34,818 bases of DNA from Allobutyricicoccus pentlandensis (lineage in GTDB: Bacteria; Bacillota; Clostridia; Oscillospirales; QAMX01). The stretch lies in contig CAJFPH010000088.1 in NCBI GenBank assembly GCA_904398645.1, forward strand, positions 1-34,818, written 5' to 3'. How positions within the stretch are numbered: position 1 is the stretch's first letter; the number at the start of each line of letters is the position of its first letter. The notes under the pieces are model-generated. The model did no database searches and was not told the origin of the DNA. It saw only the letters and a program-made list of their open reading frames with translations. Both the position numbers and the translations under genes were made by a program. Shown piece by piece: positions 1 through 7,912 of the stretch.

Positions 1-695
1 GCGCTATTTGCCGTATTCAACGCATCCTGCGCAGTCTGTAACGCTTTCATTTCAGCAGAAGCATCTCCAGCCGCCGTACCGCCGCCAAGATTGGAAATCT
101 GCTCCGTAATTTCTGCAATCGCATCATCAATATCCGTAACCTTATCGGCCGCAATTTCCGCTGCGATTTCTTTATCTACAACGTCGCTCTCCGCAGTCGC
201 AATCTGCGAATCCGTCACGTAAGAAAGGTCGCGCTTTTCAATTGCCGCATCTAACGCCTCCTGCAGCCGTTCTACCGCCAGCGTATCGGAGGCACTGTTG
301 ACGTATGGTGAATTAATCAAAAGGAGTCTGTAGTTATACTGTGCCTCTTCCAATTGATCGCGCAGCTCCTGCACCCCCGTGCTCTCGCCCTCTTCCAGGA
401 TAAACAGCACGTCGCCCACTTCCACCGTATCGCCCTTTCTCACGGCAACGGTCTTAATCACGCGATTTTCCTGTATTTTCACATCATAAGCGGAGTTGGC
501 CGAAACCGTTCCCGTTCCGCGGATTCTCTCCGTTATCGTCCCCGACGACACATATTGCGTGGCGACTTCTGGTAAGGAGTGGTTCATTATGGTATTTGAG
601 AAGAATGTAAGGACAAGCATAATCGCCAGGAAAATAATCGCCGCATTCTTAATCCAGCCTCTTCTCTTCCCTCTTTGTACTTCTTTGGTATCCAT
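1..695 (-). CDS. HlyD/RND-type periplasmic adaptor (membrane-fusion) protein, C-terminus cut by window edge
   Basis: Only the first 231 residues are in the window; the frame runs open through base 1. It starts MDTKEVQRGKRRGW, followed by one membrane anchor (about residues 14-34). A barrel-sandwich/biotinyl-lipoyl-like segment follows (VRKGDTVEVGDVLFILEEGE, about residues 85-105). After it comes a long Ala/Glu-rich heptad-like stretch that looks like the coiled-coil hairpin of membrane-fusion proteins. The ATG is preceded by AAGGGGG with a 6-nt spacer, and lies 10 bp after the upstream permease stop, so it is the fourth visible gene of the importer operon. In the family such adaptors link an inner-membrane pump to an export route. 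Here the partner is unknown: an exporter may follow beyond the edge, or the adaptor may be used with the importer. Family call confident, role uncertain. Confidence 0.75.
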   Translation of the reverse strand, partial: MDTKEVQRGKRRGWIKNAAIIFLAIMLVLTFFSNTIMNHSLPEVATQYVSSGTITERIRGTGTVSANSAYDVKIQENRVIKTVAVRKGDTVEVGDVLFILEEGESTGVQELRDQLEEAQYNYRLLLINSPYVNSASDTLAVERLQEALDAAIEKRDLSYVTDSQIATAESDVVDKEIAAEIAADKVTDIDDAIAEITEQISNLGGGTAAGDASAEMKALQTAQDALNTANS

Positions 696-705
696 AATAT
701 CCCCC

Positions 706-1590
706 TTACCCCTTTACGGAGCCAGAATATGTGATGCCTTCCACAAGATAATCTTCTCCATGCAGGAAAAGCAGGAGTGTCGGCACCATATAAATGGTCG
801 CGACCGCAAAGGCAAGTCCGACCTCGCCGGTATTGATTTGCGAAAGAAACACGGAAAGCGGCTGCTTTTCTGCATCGGAGAGCATAATAATTGGCTGCTC
901 AACCATGTTCCAATAGTCAATGAAAACGAGTATCACAATGGAGTAAAGCGCGCTGTGGCACATTGGAATACATACGCGGGTAAAAATCTTCCAATCGCCG
1001 GCGCCGTCCAGTTTTGCAGCCTCAATCAGTGAAACCGGGATGCGGCGCATAAATTTCGTCAGCAAAAATACCGAAAACGGCGCAAAAATTCCCGGCAGGA
1101 TGATTGACCAGCGCGTGTTCAAAAGATGTGTCCATTCTGCCACCAGGTAATTAGGAACCAGCGTTACCTGATAGGGCATCAGCATCAGAATGATATAAAA
1201 GAAGAAAAGCACTTCTTTAAACTTACCACGATAGCAGGTAAAGCTGTATGCCGCAAACGCTGCAACAGCCACCTGAAACACAACAATGGGAACCACTAAA
1301 ATAACGCTGTTCCAGAACTTTATCAAGTAGTCCGGACTTTTCAGCAAGGCCGTCGCATATTGAGAAAAACTAACCTGATCCGGAATAAATTTCAGATTTA
1401 CCTGATCCGAGACGTAAGTGGTAGCGTTGGAAAGCGAAGAAAATATCACACCATAATTCGCAGCCAATTCCGTACTGGACATGAAAGAGTTTGTGATCGT
1501 CAAAACCGTCGGCATCAAAAAGACCACGGCAAAGAAAAGCGCTGTTAAAAATACCAGACCACGTCCAATGGTATAGATTGCTTTTCTCAT
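706..1590 (-). CDS. Carbohydrate ABC transporter permease, MalG-like
   Basis: This 294-residue membrane protein has the six-helix pattern of CUT1-type sugar permeases. The cytoplasmic EAA loop that contacts the ATPase is visible as EAAKLDGAGDWKIFTRVCIP around residues 189-208. An N-terminal helix (about 10-32) is followed by an extended extracytoplasmic loop before the permease core. It overlaps the upstream permease gene by 4 bp (ATGA), which implies translational coupling and a heterodimeric channel of the two permeases. The substrate cannot be told from sequence; an oligosaccharide or glycoside is the usual cargo. No nucleotide-binding subunit is nearby, so a shared ATPase of MsmX type encoded elsewhere is the likely partner (inference). 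Confidence 0.9.
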   Translation of the reverse strand: MRKAIYTIGRGLVFLTALFFAVVFLMPTVLTITNSFMSSTELAANYGVIFSSLSNATTYVSDQVNLKFIPDQVSFSQYATALLKSPDYLIKFWNSVILVVPIVVFQVAVAAFAAYSFTCYRGKFKEVLFFFYIILMLMPYQVTLVPNYLVAEWTHLLNTRWSIILPGIFAPFSVFLLTKFMRRIPVSLIEAAKLDGAGDWKIFTRVCIPMCHSALYSIVILVFIDYWNMVEQPIIMLSDAEKQPLSVFLSQINTGEVGLAFAVATIYMVPTLLLFLHGEDYLVEGITYSGSVKG

Positions 1591-2474
1591 CCTTCCACAT
1601 CCCTTCCGAAGAAGTTTTCCGCCACAAAAAGGATGGCAATCAGCACAACCATAACAGCCGCCATGAGGACCGCCGCAGCCGACAATTTCTGATAATCAAT
1701 ATTGAGGAACATATTGTTCATGAAATGCTGCAGCGTGTAAAGCGACTCATAAGGATATTCACCCGTCAGCAAATATACCTCACGGAACACCTTAAAGGAA
1801 TTAATCAGCGATAAAATGGTAACAAACAGTACCGTCGGCGACAAATAGCGCAGCTTAATATTAAAAAAGCTGTAGATTGGGCCCGCGCCCTCGACCTTCG
1901 CCACTTCCAAAAGGCCCTGGGGCATATTGTTCAGCGCCGCCATGAAAAGAATCATATTATAGCCTAGATTCTTCCACAAAAACAGCAGCACAACCGGAAA
2001 CTGCCCATACTCTGATTTAAACCAGTCGATCTTGTCGTATCCGAATATCGACAGGAAATTGTTCAGCACGCCGTTATAATGGAAGATGACCTGCCAAATC
2101 AAAACGATAGAGGCCACCGGCACCATCATAGGGCTCAGGAAAAACGTCCTGAGCTGGCTCTTTGCCGGTATTTTGCATTCCAGCAAAAGAGCCAGCATAA
2201 TTGCAAGAATTACCGCCAGGGGTACGGCGACCGCAGAAAACTTTATGGTATTTGCGGCCGCCATACGGAATGACGAGTTGTTCAAAACATTTATAAAATT
2301 CTCAAATCCTACAAATTCCCTGACCAGCGGGCTTCGAATCAGCGAATAATAGACCACCACGCCGAAGGGCAATATGTAAAATATGGCCGCACCGAGAAAG
2401 CTCGGCGCCAAGAAGGCCGCGCCGCTTAGCCGTTCGCGCGCCTTGCGGCGGAGTCTTGCGTGATTGATCTTCAT
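1587..2474 (-). CDS. Carbohydrate ABC transporter permease, MalF-like
   Basis: The protein is 295 residues with six predicted membrane helices. The EAA loop reads EVAKVEGAGPIYSFFNIKLR in the second half, as in MalF/UgpA-type permeases. A basic N-terminus (KINHARLRRKARERL) precedes the first helix, consistent with a cytoplasmic N-terminus. The start ATG lies 18 bp after the solute-binding-protein stop, with GAGG about 10 nt upstream. Together with the next gene it should form the membrane channel of an importer. It lacks the large extracytoplasmic P2 loop of enteric MalF, as is normal for Gram-positive members. Confidence 0.9.
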   Translation of the reverse strand: MKINHARLRRKARERLSGAAFLAPSFLGAAIFYILPFGVVVYYSLIRSPLVREFVGFENFINVLNNSSFRMAAANTIKFSAVAVPLAVILAIMLALLLECKIPAKSQLRTFFLSPMMVPVASIVLIWQVIFHYNGVLNNFLSIFGYDKIDWFKSEYGQFPVVLLFLWKNLGYNMILFMAALNNMPQGLLEVAKVEGAGPIYSFFNIKLRYLSPTVLFVTILSLINSFKVFREVYLLTGEYPYESLYTLQHFMNNMFLNIDYQKLSAAAVLMAAVMVVLIAILFVAENFFGRDVEG

Positions 2475-2492
2475 GCCTGTTTCGCCTCGATC

Positions 2493-4958
2493 TTATCTCT
2501 GCTCGTTTACGTAAATCGTCGCACGGCTTTGGATTATGCTTGCAACGTCCTGTGCGGTCTTCTGGCCCTCAAAGAACGGCTGCACTTCCTCCGCTATGAT
2601 ATTATAAATGTCCTGATCGAAGGACAGGGAACCGGTGACATTGTTAATCAGTTCAAGCAGCTGGTCCACTTCCTCCTGCGTAGCGGCATAGAGCTCTATC
2701 TCAATTCCATCATCAACCCACCAGGTACCGTGGGAAATCTCAACTTCATTGCCGTCTTCATCGGTGCCCATCTGCTTTTCCATGGCATTTTCTACAAACT
2801 TGTCAAAAGCCTTCTGGTTGGTCGGAATGCCCCACACATAATTATAACCTTCATCATCCCCTGCCTGGTACTCTTCCGTAAAGAGATACCGGATGAAAGA
2901 CCACGCGGCATCCTTGTGTTCACAGGTAGACGAAATCGCAAGACCGCCGGATACACTCGCCACACTGCCGCTGCCCTCAGTCGTCGGGAAACCAACAAAC
3001 GTGACATCTCCGCCATAAAGCTTCTTATACCGCTGGAACTCATCAAAATCTGCAACCGTCGAACGAGACAGCATTACCTTGCCATCCATGATCTGACGGT
3101 ACTCACTGACATAGGTCTCTTCGTCATAATTAATCTCTGCCGGGAAAGTCTTTACAAACTCCAGCAGTTTGATGAACTCTTCGTTATTGAAGTCGCACTC
3201 GCCTGTCGTCCAATCGACATAATTATTCTGGTTCATCATGCTGACATAATAGAGCATGTCGTCGCGTGTGGCGTTTGCAAATGCAACGGCGCCCTCCGGC
3301 ATCTTCTGAAGCGCCGCCTGCAGCTCATCAACCGTCCATCCCATCTGATCGCCGACAATATCGGTTGCGCCAATTACCGTCGAAATCGAAAAGGATGCAG
3401 CCGCCTGATAAATACCGCCATTGACCTCAAGAGCTTTCTCAGCGCCCGGAACTAAGGCATCGGGACCAAGCTCCGGATCAGACTCGATATAAGGACGCAG
3501 ATCTTCCAGGAGTCCGCGCGCGATATAACGCGTAATCGGAAGGTTGTCGGTCGACAGAATATCCGGAACCTGGCCGGAAATAATTTCTGTTGTCAGCTTC
3601 GTCTGTCCAGCCGTATAATCGTCTTCCGTATTAAATGTCGAATAGTCGACCACATTGATGCGGTAGGAGTCGTTGGTCTTGTTGAAGTCAATGATTTTTG
3701 CCTGGAGGTCATAGTCAAGCCACATGCAGGCAAACGTCAAAATTTCTTTCTCCGGAATCGTAGCAGGATCGGCCTTTGTCAATGTGACGACCTCATAGTC
3801 GGAGCGGCCGTTGCGCCAGTTGCTGCTAATGCCAAGAATACGCCCATCATCGAGCGGAATGATGTTTTGCAGGTCGTTCACATTGATATCGCTGTTGATC
3901 CAGTTGATGAGCTGTGTTGCAGTCTCCGTAGCGACCTGATATCCATAGAGGGAGTATCCATCGTTATAGTAGTAGTCATACTCGCCGCCGCCGTTAATCA
4001 GGTTATAGACATTATAGGGTATGGAAATATCCTCGCCAAATGCCTTGGCAGTCTTATCAATTGTGCTTAGCAGATATCCGTTTTCGCCTTCTTCATAATA
4101 CATGGCGGCTACAGTGCCGTCGCTCAACTTTACAAGGCTATTGATCCAGCCGTTTTCCGCAGTCAGCGTGAACAACAGGGTTCCATCCCCGTCGATTACA
4201 TATACGTTGCCCTCACCGCCGCCTGTGATATAAAGCGTACCGTCGTTATCCACTATAAACGTGTTTATGTAAAAATAATCCTGGCCCTCTGCAATAGACG
4301 TCAGGTCAACGCTGGCAACCTCTGCGCCGGTCGGGTCCAACTTGCGGATGGCATACTGCGTACCGTCGTCATAGTAGGTTCCCGCCTCGTCATAATGATA
4401 GGCATAGATCTCCTCGGAAACCCATATATTCCCTTCGCCATCCACGCACATATTGTTCAGATAGCTGTTTCCCTGGGATCCTTCAGGAACCTGCGTCAGC
4501 GAAAAATTCTCCAATATTTGGAAATCTGTTCCATCAATGTTCATGCTGCAGATCACAGGCTCTGTCTTGTCATACTCGCTTGTCTGCGCATATTCACCGT
4601 TTGCAATTTTTTCTTCATCCGTAATCAGGTTCCAATTCTCATCATAGTAGTCAACCTGCGTTCCCGTGACCATCCAGGCAACCATGTAAAGCTTACCGTT
4701 TGCATAGGTCACGCGATCGATACTACTGAGTTCTTCGTCCGTTGTAAGCGTCTGATACGACGCAGTATAGACAAAGTCCAGATAAGCATCATCGCTGGTT
4801 GAACCAGATCCGTTTGTACCGCTGTTGTTACCAGTTGATGCATTATCGCCATTATTCGCATCAGGGGCGTTTGTATTGCCGCCGCAGGCAACCAGAGACA
4901 ACGCCAGCAGCATAGCCGCAAGCAGCAGTGCGGTCATTCTGAAAAACTTCCTGTTCAT
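2493..4958 (-). CDS. Extracellular solute-binding lipoprotein with N-terminal propeller-like domain
   Basis: The protein is 821 residues, about twice the length of an ordinary CUT1 binding protein. The start was placed at MNRKFFRM because AAGGAGA sits 6 nt upstream; a longer in-frame reading has no ribosome site. A lipoprotein signal peptide ends in SLVAC (Cys25), then an Asn/Gly/Ser-rich linker. Residues about 45-380 carry repeated strands such as CVDGEGNIWVSEE, FIVDNDGTLYITGG and LVKLSDGTVAAMY, which resemble NHL/YVTN-like propeller blades. Residues about 390-821 look like a family-1 binding protein: repeated-lobe fold, DILSTDNLP near the hinge, and a tail with VASIIQSR. The protein should be anchored outside the membrane and deliver a sugar-like ligand to the two permeases. 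The propeller assignment is by eye. Confidence 0.85.
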   Translation of the reverse strand: MNRKFFRMTALLLAAMLLALSLVACGGNTNAPDANNGDNASTGNNSGTNGSGSTSDDAYLDFVYTASYQTLTTDEELSSIDRVTYANGKLYMVAWMVTGTQVDYYDENWNLITDEEKIANGEYAQTSEYDKTEPVICSMNIDGTDFQILENFSLTQVPEGSQGNSYLNNMCVDGEGNIWVSEEIYAYHYDEAGTYYDDGTQYAIRKLDPTGAEVASVDLTSIAEGQDYFYINTFIVDNDGTLYITGGGEGNVYVIDGDGTLLFTLTAENGWINSLVKLSDGTVAAMYYEEGENGYLLSTIDKTAKAFGEDISIPYNVYNLINGGGEYDYYYNDGYSLYGYQVATETATQLINWINSDINVNDLQNIIPLDDGRILGISSNWRNGRSDYEVVTLTKADPATIPEKEILTFACMWLDYDLQAKIIDFNKTNDSYRINVVDYSTFNTEDDYTAGQTKLTTEIISGQVPDILSTDNLPITRYIARGLLEDLRPYIESDPELGPDALVPGAEKALEVNGGIYQAAASFSISTVIGATDIVGDQMGWTVDELQAALQKMPEGAVAFANATRDDMLYYVSMMNQNNYVDWTTGECDFNNEEFIKLLEFVKTFPAEINYDEETYVSEYRQIMDGKVMLSRSTVADFDEFQRYKKLYGGDVTFVGFPTTEGSGSVASVSGGLAISSTCEHKDAAWSFIRYLFTEEYQAGDDEGYNYVWGIPTNQKAFDKFVENAMEKQMGTDEDGNEVEISHGTWWVDDGIEIELYAATQEEVDQLLELINNVTGSLSFDQDIYNIIAEEVQPFFEGQKTAQDVASIIQSRATIYVNEQR

Positions 4959-5273
4959 CTCGTTCTCCTTGCCGAAAATTATTACAAAAGCACCTGCCCG
5001 GGCTCTTGCCAATCACTAATATTAGACGTATGCCGTCACAAAAAGTTTCAAGTATAATCCAAAGAAATAATTTTTCATAAATTCCTTTTTCATTATAACA
5101 CATACCGCCTGAAAAGCCATATTTTAAGTGATTATTTTTTTCTTAAATTTTCTTGGAAATCCAACCTTTTCCCAAGACATCCTTGATTTGCACAAGCTTC
5201 CGTTTTTTTTATGAATCACCTTGTGAAGAATAGACAAATACTAATGCCAAACAGGAAAAAAGGAGTTGTTTTG
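4959..5273. other. Divergent intergenic region between importer operon and nucleotidyltransferase
   Basis: This AT-rich 315-bp gap separates divergently transcribed genes. A minus-strand extended -10 (TGTTATAAT) at 5092-5099 could drive the importer operon with a leader of about 130 nt. A perfect small dyad TTGGA-AA-TCCAA lies at about 5153-5164 and might be an operator. No convincing plus-strand promoter for the nucleotidyltransferase was found, although several poly-T tracts and weak hexamers are present. No RNA gene or catabolite-repression (cre) box was recognised. Confidence 0.5.
5092..5099 (-). promoter_or_regulatory. Probable extended -10 promoter of importer operon
   Basis: On the minus strand TATAAT occurs at 5097-5092 and is preceded by TG one base upstream (extended -10). 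No good -35 hexamer is seen at 17 bp; TGGCTT is the nearest. It would give a leader of about 130 nt before the binding-protein ATG. Confidence 0.4.
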
Positions 5274-7601
5274 ATGAAAGCTGTCATATTAGCCGGCGGT
5301 GAAGGCACCAGATTGCGTCCGCTGAGCTGTGACACGCCGAAACCCATGACAAAGTTATTTGACCGGCCTGTCATGGAGCATGCGATCAACCTTTTGCGTA
5401 AAAACGGCATTACGGAAATTGCCGCGACGCTTTGCTACATGCCGCAGGTTTTCGAAGAATATTTTGGTGATGGAAAACGTCTCGGCGTGAATCTTCATTA
5501 TTACTACGAAGACGTTCCACTCGGTACCGCCGGCGGCGTAGCCGCATGCCGTGACTTTCTGGATGACGACTTTCTCGTTCTCTCGGGCGACGCCGTATGT
5601 GATTTCGATTTTACGCCGCTATATGACTTTCATAAAAGGAATCACGCAGAAGTTACGGTCATTCTCTCCCGTCAAAGCAATCCCTTAGGTTACGGCCTCG
5701 TTTTGACAGGCCCCGACGGCCGGGTTGAACGCTTTATTGAAAAGCCATCCTGGGACAGCGTTTTTACGGACACCGCCAATACAGGTATCTATATTCTCTC
5801 TCCCTCTGTGCTTCAGGATGTGCCGGAGGGAAAAAAGTTTGACTTTGCACACGACCTGTTTCCAAAGCTTCTCTCTCAACAACGCGCAGTCTACGCCGTA
5901 ACGGCAAACGGCTACTGGTGCGATATCGGCAATTGCGGCGCCTATCTTGCCTGCGTCCGAGACGCCCTCGCCGGGCGCGTAAATCTGGAGCTCCCACCGG
6001 CAGAGCACGGCATTCGCGCCTTGTCCCCCATCCCGCTTGACGCCGTGATCTCCACACCGGTCTACATTGGTCAAAACGTCACGATCGGCGAGGGCGCGCG
6101 TATCGGTCCGTACACCGTACTTGGAGAGGGATCAAAAGTCGGCCGGGAAGCACGCGTAATTGGCAGTGTCGTCAACGGCGCTACCATTGGACAGGGCGCA
6201 CGTTTGCGGGACAGTATTCTCTGCCGCGGTGCAAAGGTTGGCGACGGCGCTGTTTTGCAGGAAGGCTGCGTCATTGGTGAAAAAGCAGTGATCGGCGAGG
6301 GCGCACAGCTCCACACAGGAGTCCTGGTCTGGCCGGAAAAATCCTGCTCCGCAAACGCAGATGTGCGCTTCAACATCACCACACGCACATCGTGCGAACC
6401 GCTCGGCTTCAGCGACGGCTCTGCCGTTTCCGGCGAACCCGACGGAATGTTGACTCCGGAATTTTGTACAGCGCTCGGTATCGCCGCAGCAATGGCCTGC
6501 GGTCAAACCCCGCGTATTGGCATTGGCTGCGAAAACATCCCCGCATGCGGAATGCTGGCCTCCGCACTCGAGTGCGGGATCCGTGCAGGGGGCGCGCGTG
6601 CCGTTCGCTGCGGCGGCAGCTTAGCGGCGGCGGCGGCTTTTGCAGCACAATATGCGTCGTTTGATCTATGCTTCTTCGTCTATCGCAACGGAGACGGCAT
6701 CACCGTCCGCGTTTTTGATACAGAGGGGCTCCCGCTTGAGCGTGAAACCGTTCGAAAAATAGAGGCCGTATTACGGCAGGGCGATTTCGAACGTGCGCCT
6801 TTCGGAAAAACCGGTCGTGTCATGAAGTTGACGGGGTTAATGGAAGCGTATTGCCGCTCGGCAACACGATATGGCCCCGCACGTGGTCGCAGTTATTCCG
6901 TGCGCACTTCTGCCGCATCGCCCGCGCTGTGTAATACGTTGTGGCTGATGGGCGCGCGGATTGCGCCGCGCGGTGAGGGACGCGCTGTGTTTGAGCCGTC
7001 AGACGATGGTTTATTCCTACGCGTAACCGATGAAACAGGACTGCAGCTCGATGATGAACGCACCATGGCATGCGCCGCCTATGCGGCGCTGGAGTCCGGA
7101 AACGACTTAGCCGTTCCATTCGAAGCGCCGGCGGCCTTTGATATAATGGCCGAAACGTTTGGAAAGCGTCTGTATCGCATTGGCCGTGATGACGGCGACG
7201 CACGGCGGCTTTGGTCGTCGCAGATTTTCATGCGCGACGCCGTTCACCGCGCCGCATACCTTGCCTCCTACACGGCAGCGCACGGCATGTCGGTTGCACA
7301 GCTCGCCGAAAAGGCTCCGAAATTCCATACGGAGTACCGTGAAATTCCCCTTTCTTCCAATCGCGCACGTTTTATGCGCGCCATATCGGATACACTCGGC
7401 GAAGCCTCTCCTGAATATGGACGTGGTATGCGTGTTCACATAGATGGCGGTTGGGTCACAATTGCGCCGTCGGCACGCGCATGTGCCGTGCGCATTTGCG
7501 CAGAGAGCAGCGCCGCAGAACTTGCCCATGAGCTGTGTGACGGCATCAGCGAGCGCGTCCGGCAGCTTGACAGCGATATAAAACGCCGAAAAAACGGATA
7601 A
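5274..7601 (+). CDS. Sugar-1-phosphate nucleotidyltransferase fused to hexapeptide repeats and a degenerate phosphomannomutase-like domain
   Basis: The protein is 775 residues. The start is at MKAVILAGGEGTRL, with AAAGGAG 8 nt upstream, rather than 21 codons earlier where no ribosome site exists. Residues 1-230 form a Rossmann-type nucleotidyltransferase with GGEGTRLRPLSCDTPKPM and a metal-site SGDAVCDFD. Residues about 255-375 are left-handed beta-helix hexapeptide repeats (IGEGARIGPYTVLGEGSKVG). From about residue 395 the fold follows alpha-D-phosphohexomutases (ENIPACGMLASALECGI), yet the catalytic motifs are gone. TASHNP is replaced near residues 467-480, DGDGDR by SDDGLFL (576-582), and the RPSGTEP phosphate loop by APSARAC (731-737). 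It probably makes a nucleotide sugar for surface glycans; GDP-mannose is the family guess, not shown. Confidence 0.85.
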   Translation: MKAVILAGGEGTRLRPLSCDTPKPMTKLFDRPVMEHAINLLRKNGITEIAATLCYMPQVFEEYFGDGKRLGVNLHYYYEDVPLGTAGGVAACRDFLDDDFLVLSGDAVCDFDFTPLYDFHKRNHAEVTVILSRQSNPLGYGLVLTGPDGRVERFIEKPSWDSVFTDTANTGIYILSPSVLQDVPEGKKFDFAHDLFPKLLSQQRAVYAVTANGYWCDIGNCGAYLACVRDALAGRVNLELPPAEHGIRALSPIPLDAVISTPVYIGQNVTIGEGARIGPYTVLGEGSKVGREARVIGSVVNGATIGQGARLRDSILCRGAKVGDGAVLQEGCVIGEKAVIGEGAQLHTGVLVWPEKSCSANADVRFNITTRTSCEPLGFSDGSAVSGEPDGMLTPEFCTALGIAAAMACGQTPRIGIGCENIPACGMLASALECGIRAGGARAVRCGGSLAAAAAFAAQYASFDLCFFVYRNGDGITVRVFDTEGLPLERETVRKIEAVLRQGDFERAPFGKTGRVMKLTGLMEAYCRSATRYGPARGRSYSVRTSAASPALCNTLWLMGARIAPRGEGRAVFEPSDDGLFLRVTDETGLQLDDERTMACAAYAALESGNDLAVPFEAPAAFDIMAETFGKRLYRIGRDDGDARRLWSSQIFMRDAVHRAAYLASYTAAHGMSVAQLAEKAPKFHTEYREIPLSSNRARFMRAISDTLGEASPEYGRGMRVHIDGGWVTIAPSARACAVRICAESSAAELAHELCDGISERVRQLDSDIKRRKNG

Positions 7602-7677
7602 ACGCTATCCTTCGATGTGGATATTCTTATGAATTTTAAGAGGCGTTTAAAAAAATAGTGTATTTTTTCTAAAGACG

Positions 7678-7686
7678 TGTTATAAT
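7678..7686 (+). promoter_or_regulatory. Extended -10 promoter of RNase J
   Basis: TGTTATAAT is a perfect TATAAT with the TG extension. The region 17 bp upstream has no good -35 hexamer, which is common for extended -10 promoters. Transcription would begin near 7693 and leave a leader of about 220 nt. Confidence 0.6.
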
Positions 7687-7689
7687 AGA

Positions 7690-7912
7690 TTCGATGACAG
7701 GGACATGTGAAGCGCCGGATGCGCCTCTCACATGACGACGGATGATGATTCCGGATGCGGCAAAATTGCAGTTTTACTCGTTTTGTCCGCATTCTACATA
7801 GGCCGCTTGCGGGGAAATTTACCGCAGGCTTACTTTTGTTGCGTCGCAAAAGATTTACGACCGGTTTTATCATGCATGACTTTATAACATCTATAACATT
7901 GAAAGGAAAAAT
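7690..7912 (+). promoter_or_regulatory. Structured 5' leader of RNase J gene with four hairpins
   Basis: Four inverted repeats follow one another in the untranslated leader. Stem 1 is CATGTGA/TCACATG with an inner GCGC/GCGC (7704-7734). Stem 2 is ATGCGGCAAAA against TTTTGTCCGCAT with one bulge (7755-7792). Stem 3 is GCTTGCGG/CCGCAGGC (7805-7829). Stem 4 is CTTTTG/CAAAAG (7833-7852). An unpaired A/T-rich stretch then leads to the ribosome site GAAAGGA. None matches a riboswitch or 6S/SRP RNA that I know. A leader substrate for autoregulated mRNA decay is one possibility (inference). Confidence 0.5.

Noticed and set aside
2460..3455. 331-codon open frame on the plus strand opposite the solute-binding protein
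   Set aside because: It is antisense to a clear lipoprotein gene, with no ribosome site or domain resemblance.
4959..5273. Small 80-codon minus-strand frame upstream of the binding protein
   Set aside because: It overlaps the start of the lipoprotein gene in another frame, has no ribosome site and an AT-rich leader-like composition.
7690..7912. 6S RNA, SRP RNA or a known riboswitch in the RNase J leader
   Set aside because: No 6S-like long stem with central bubble, no SRP tetraloop motif and no recognised aptamer core; the stems are short and serial.
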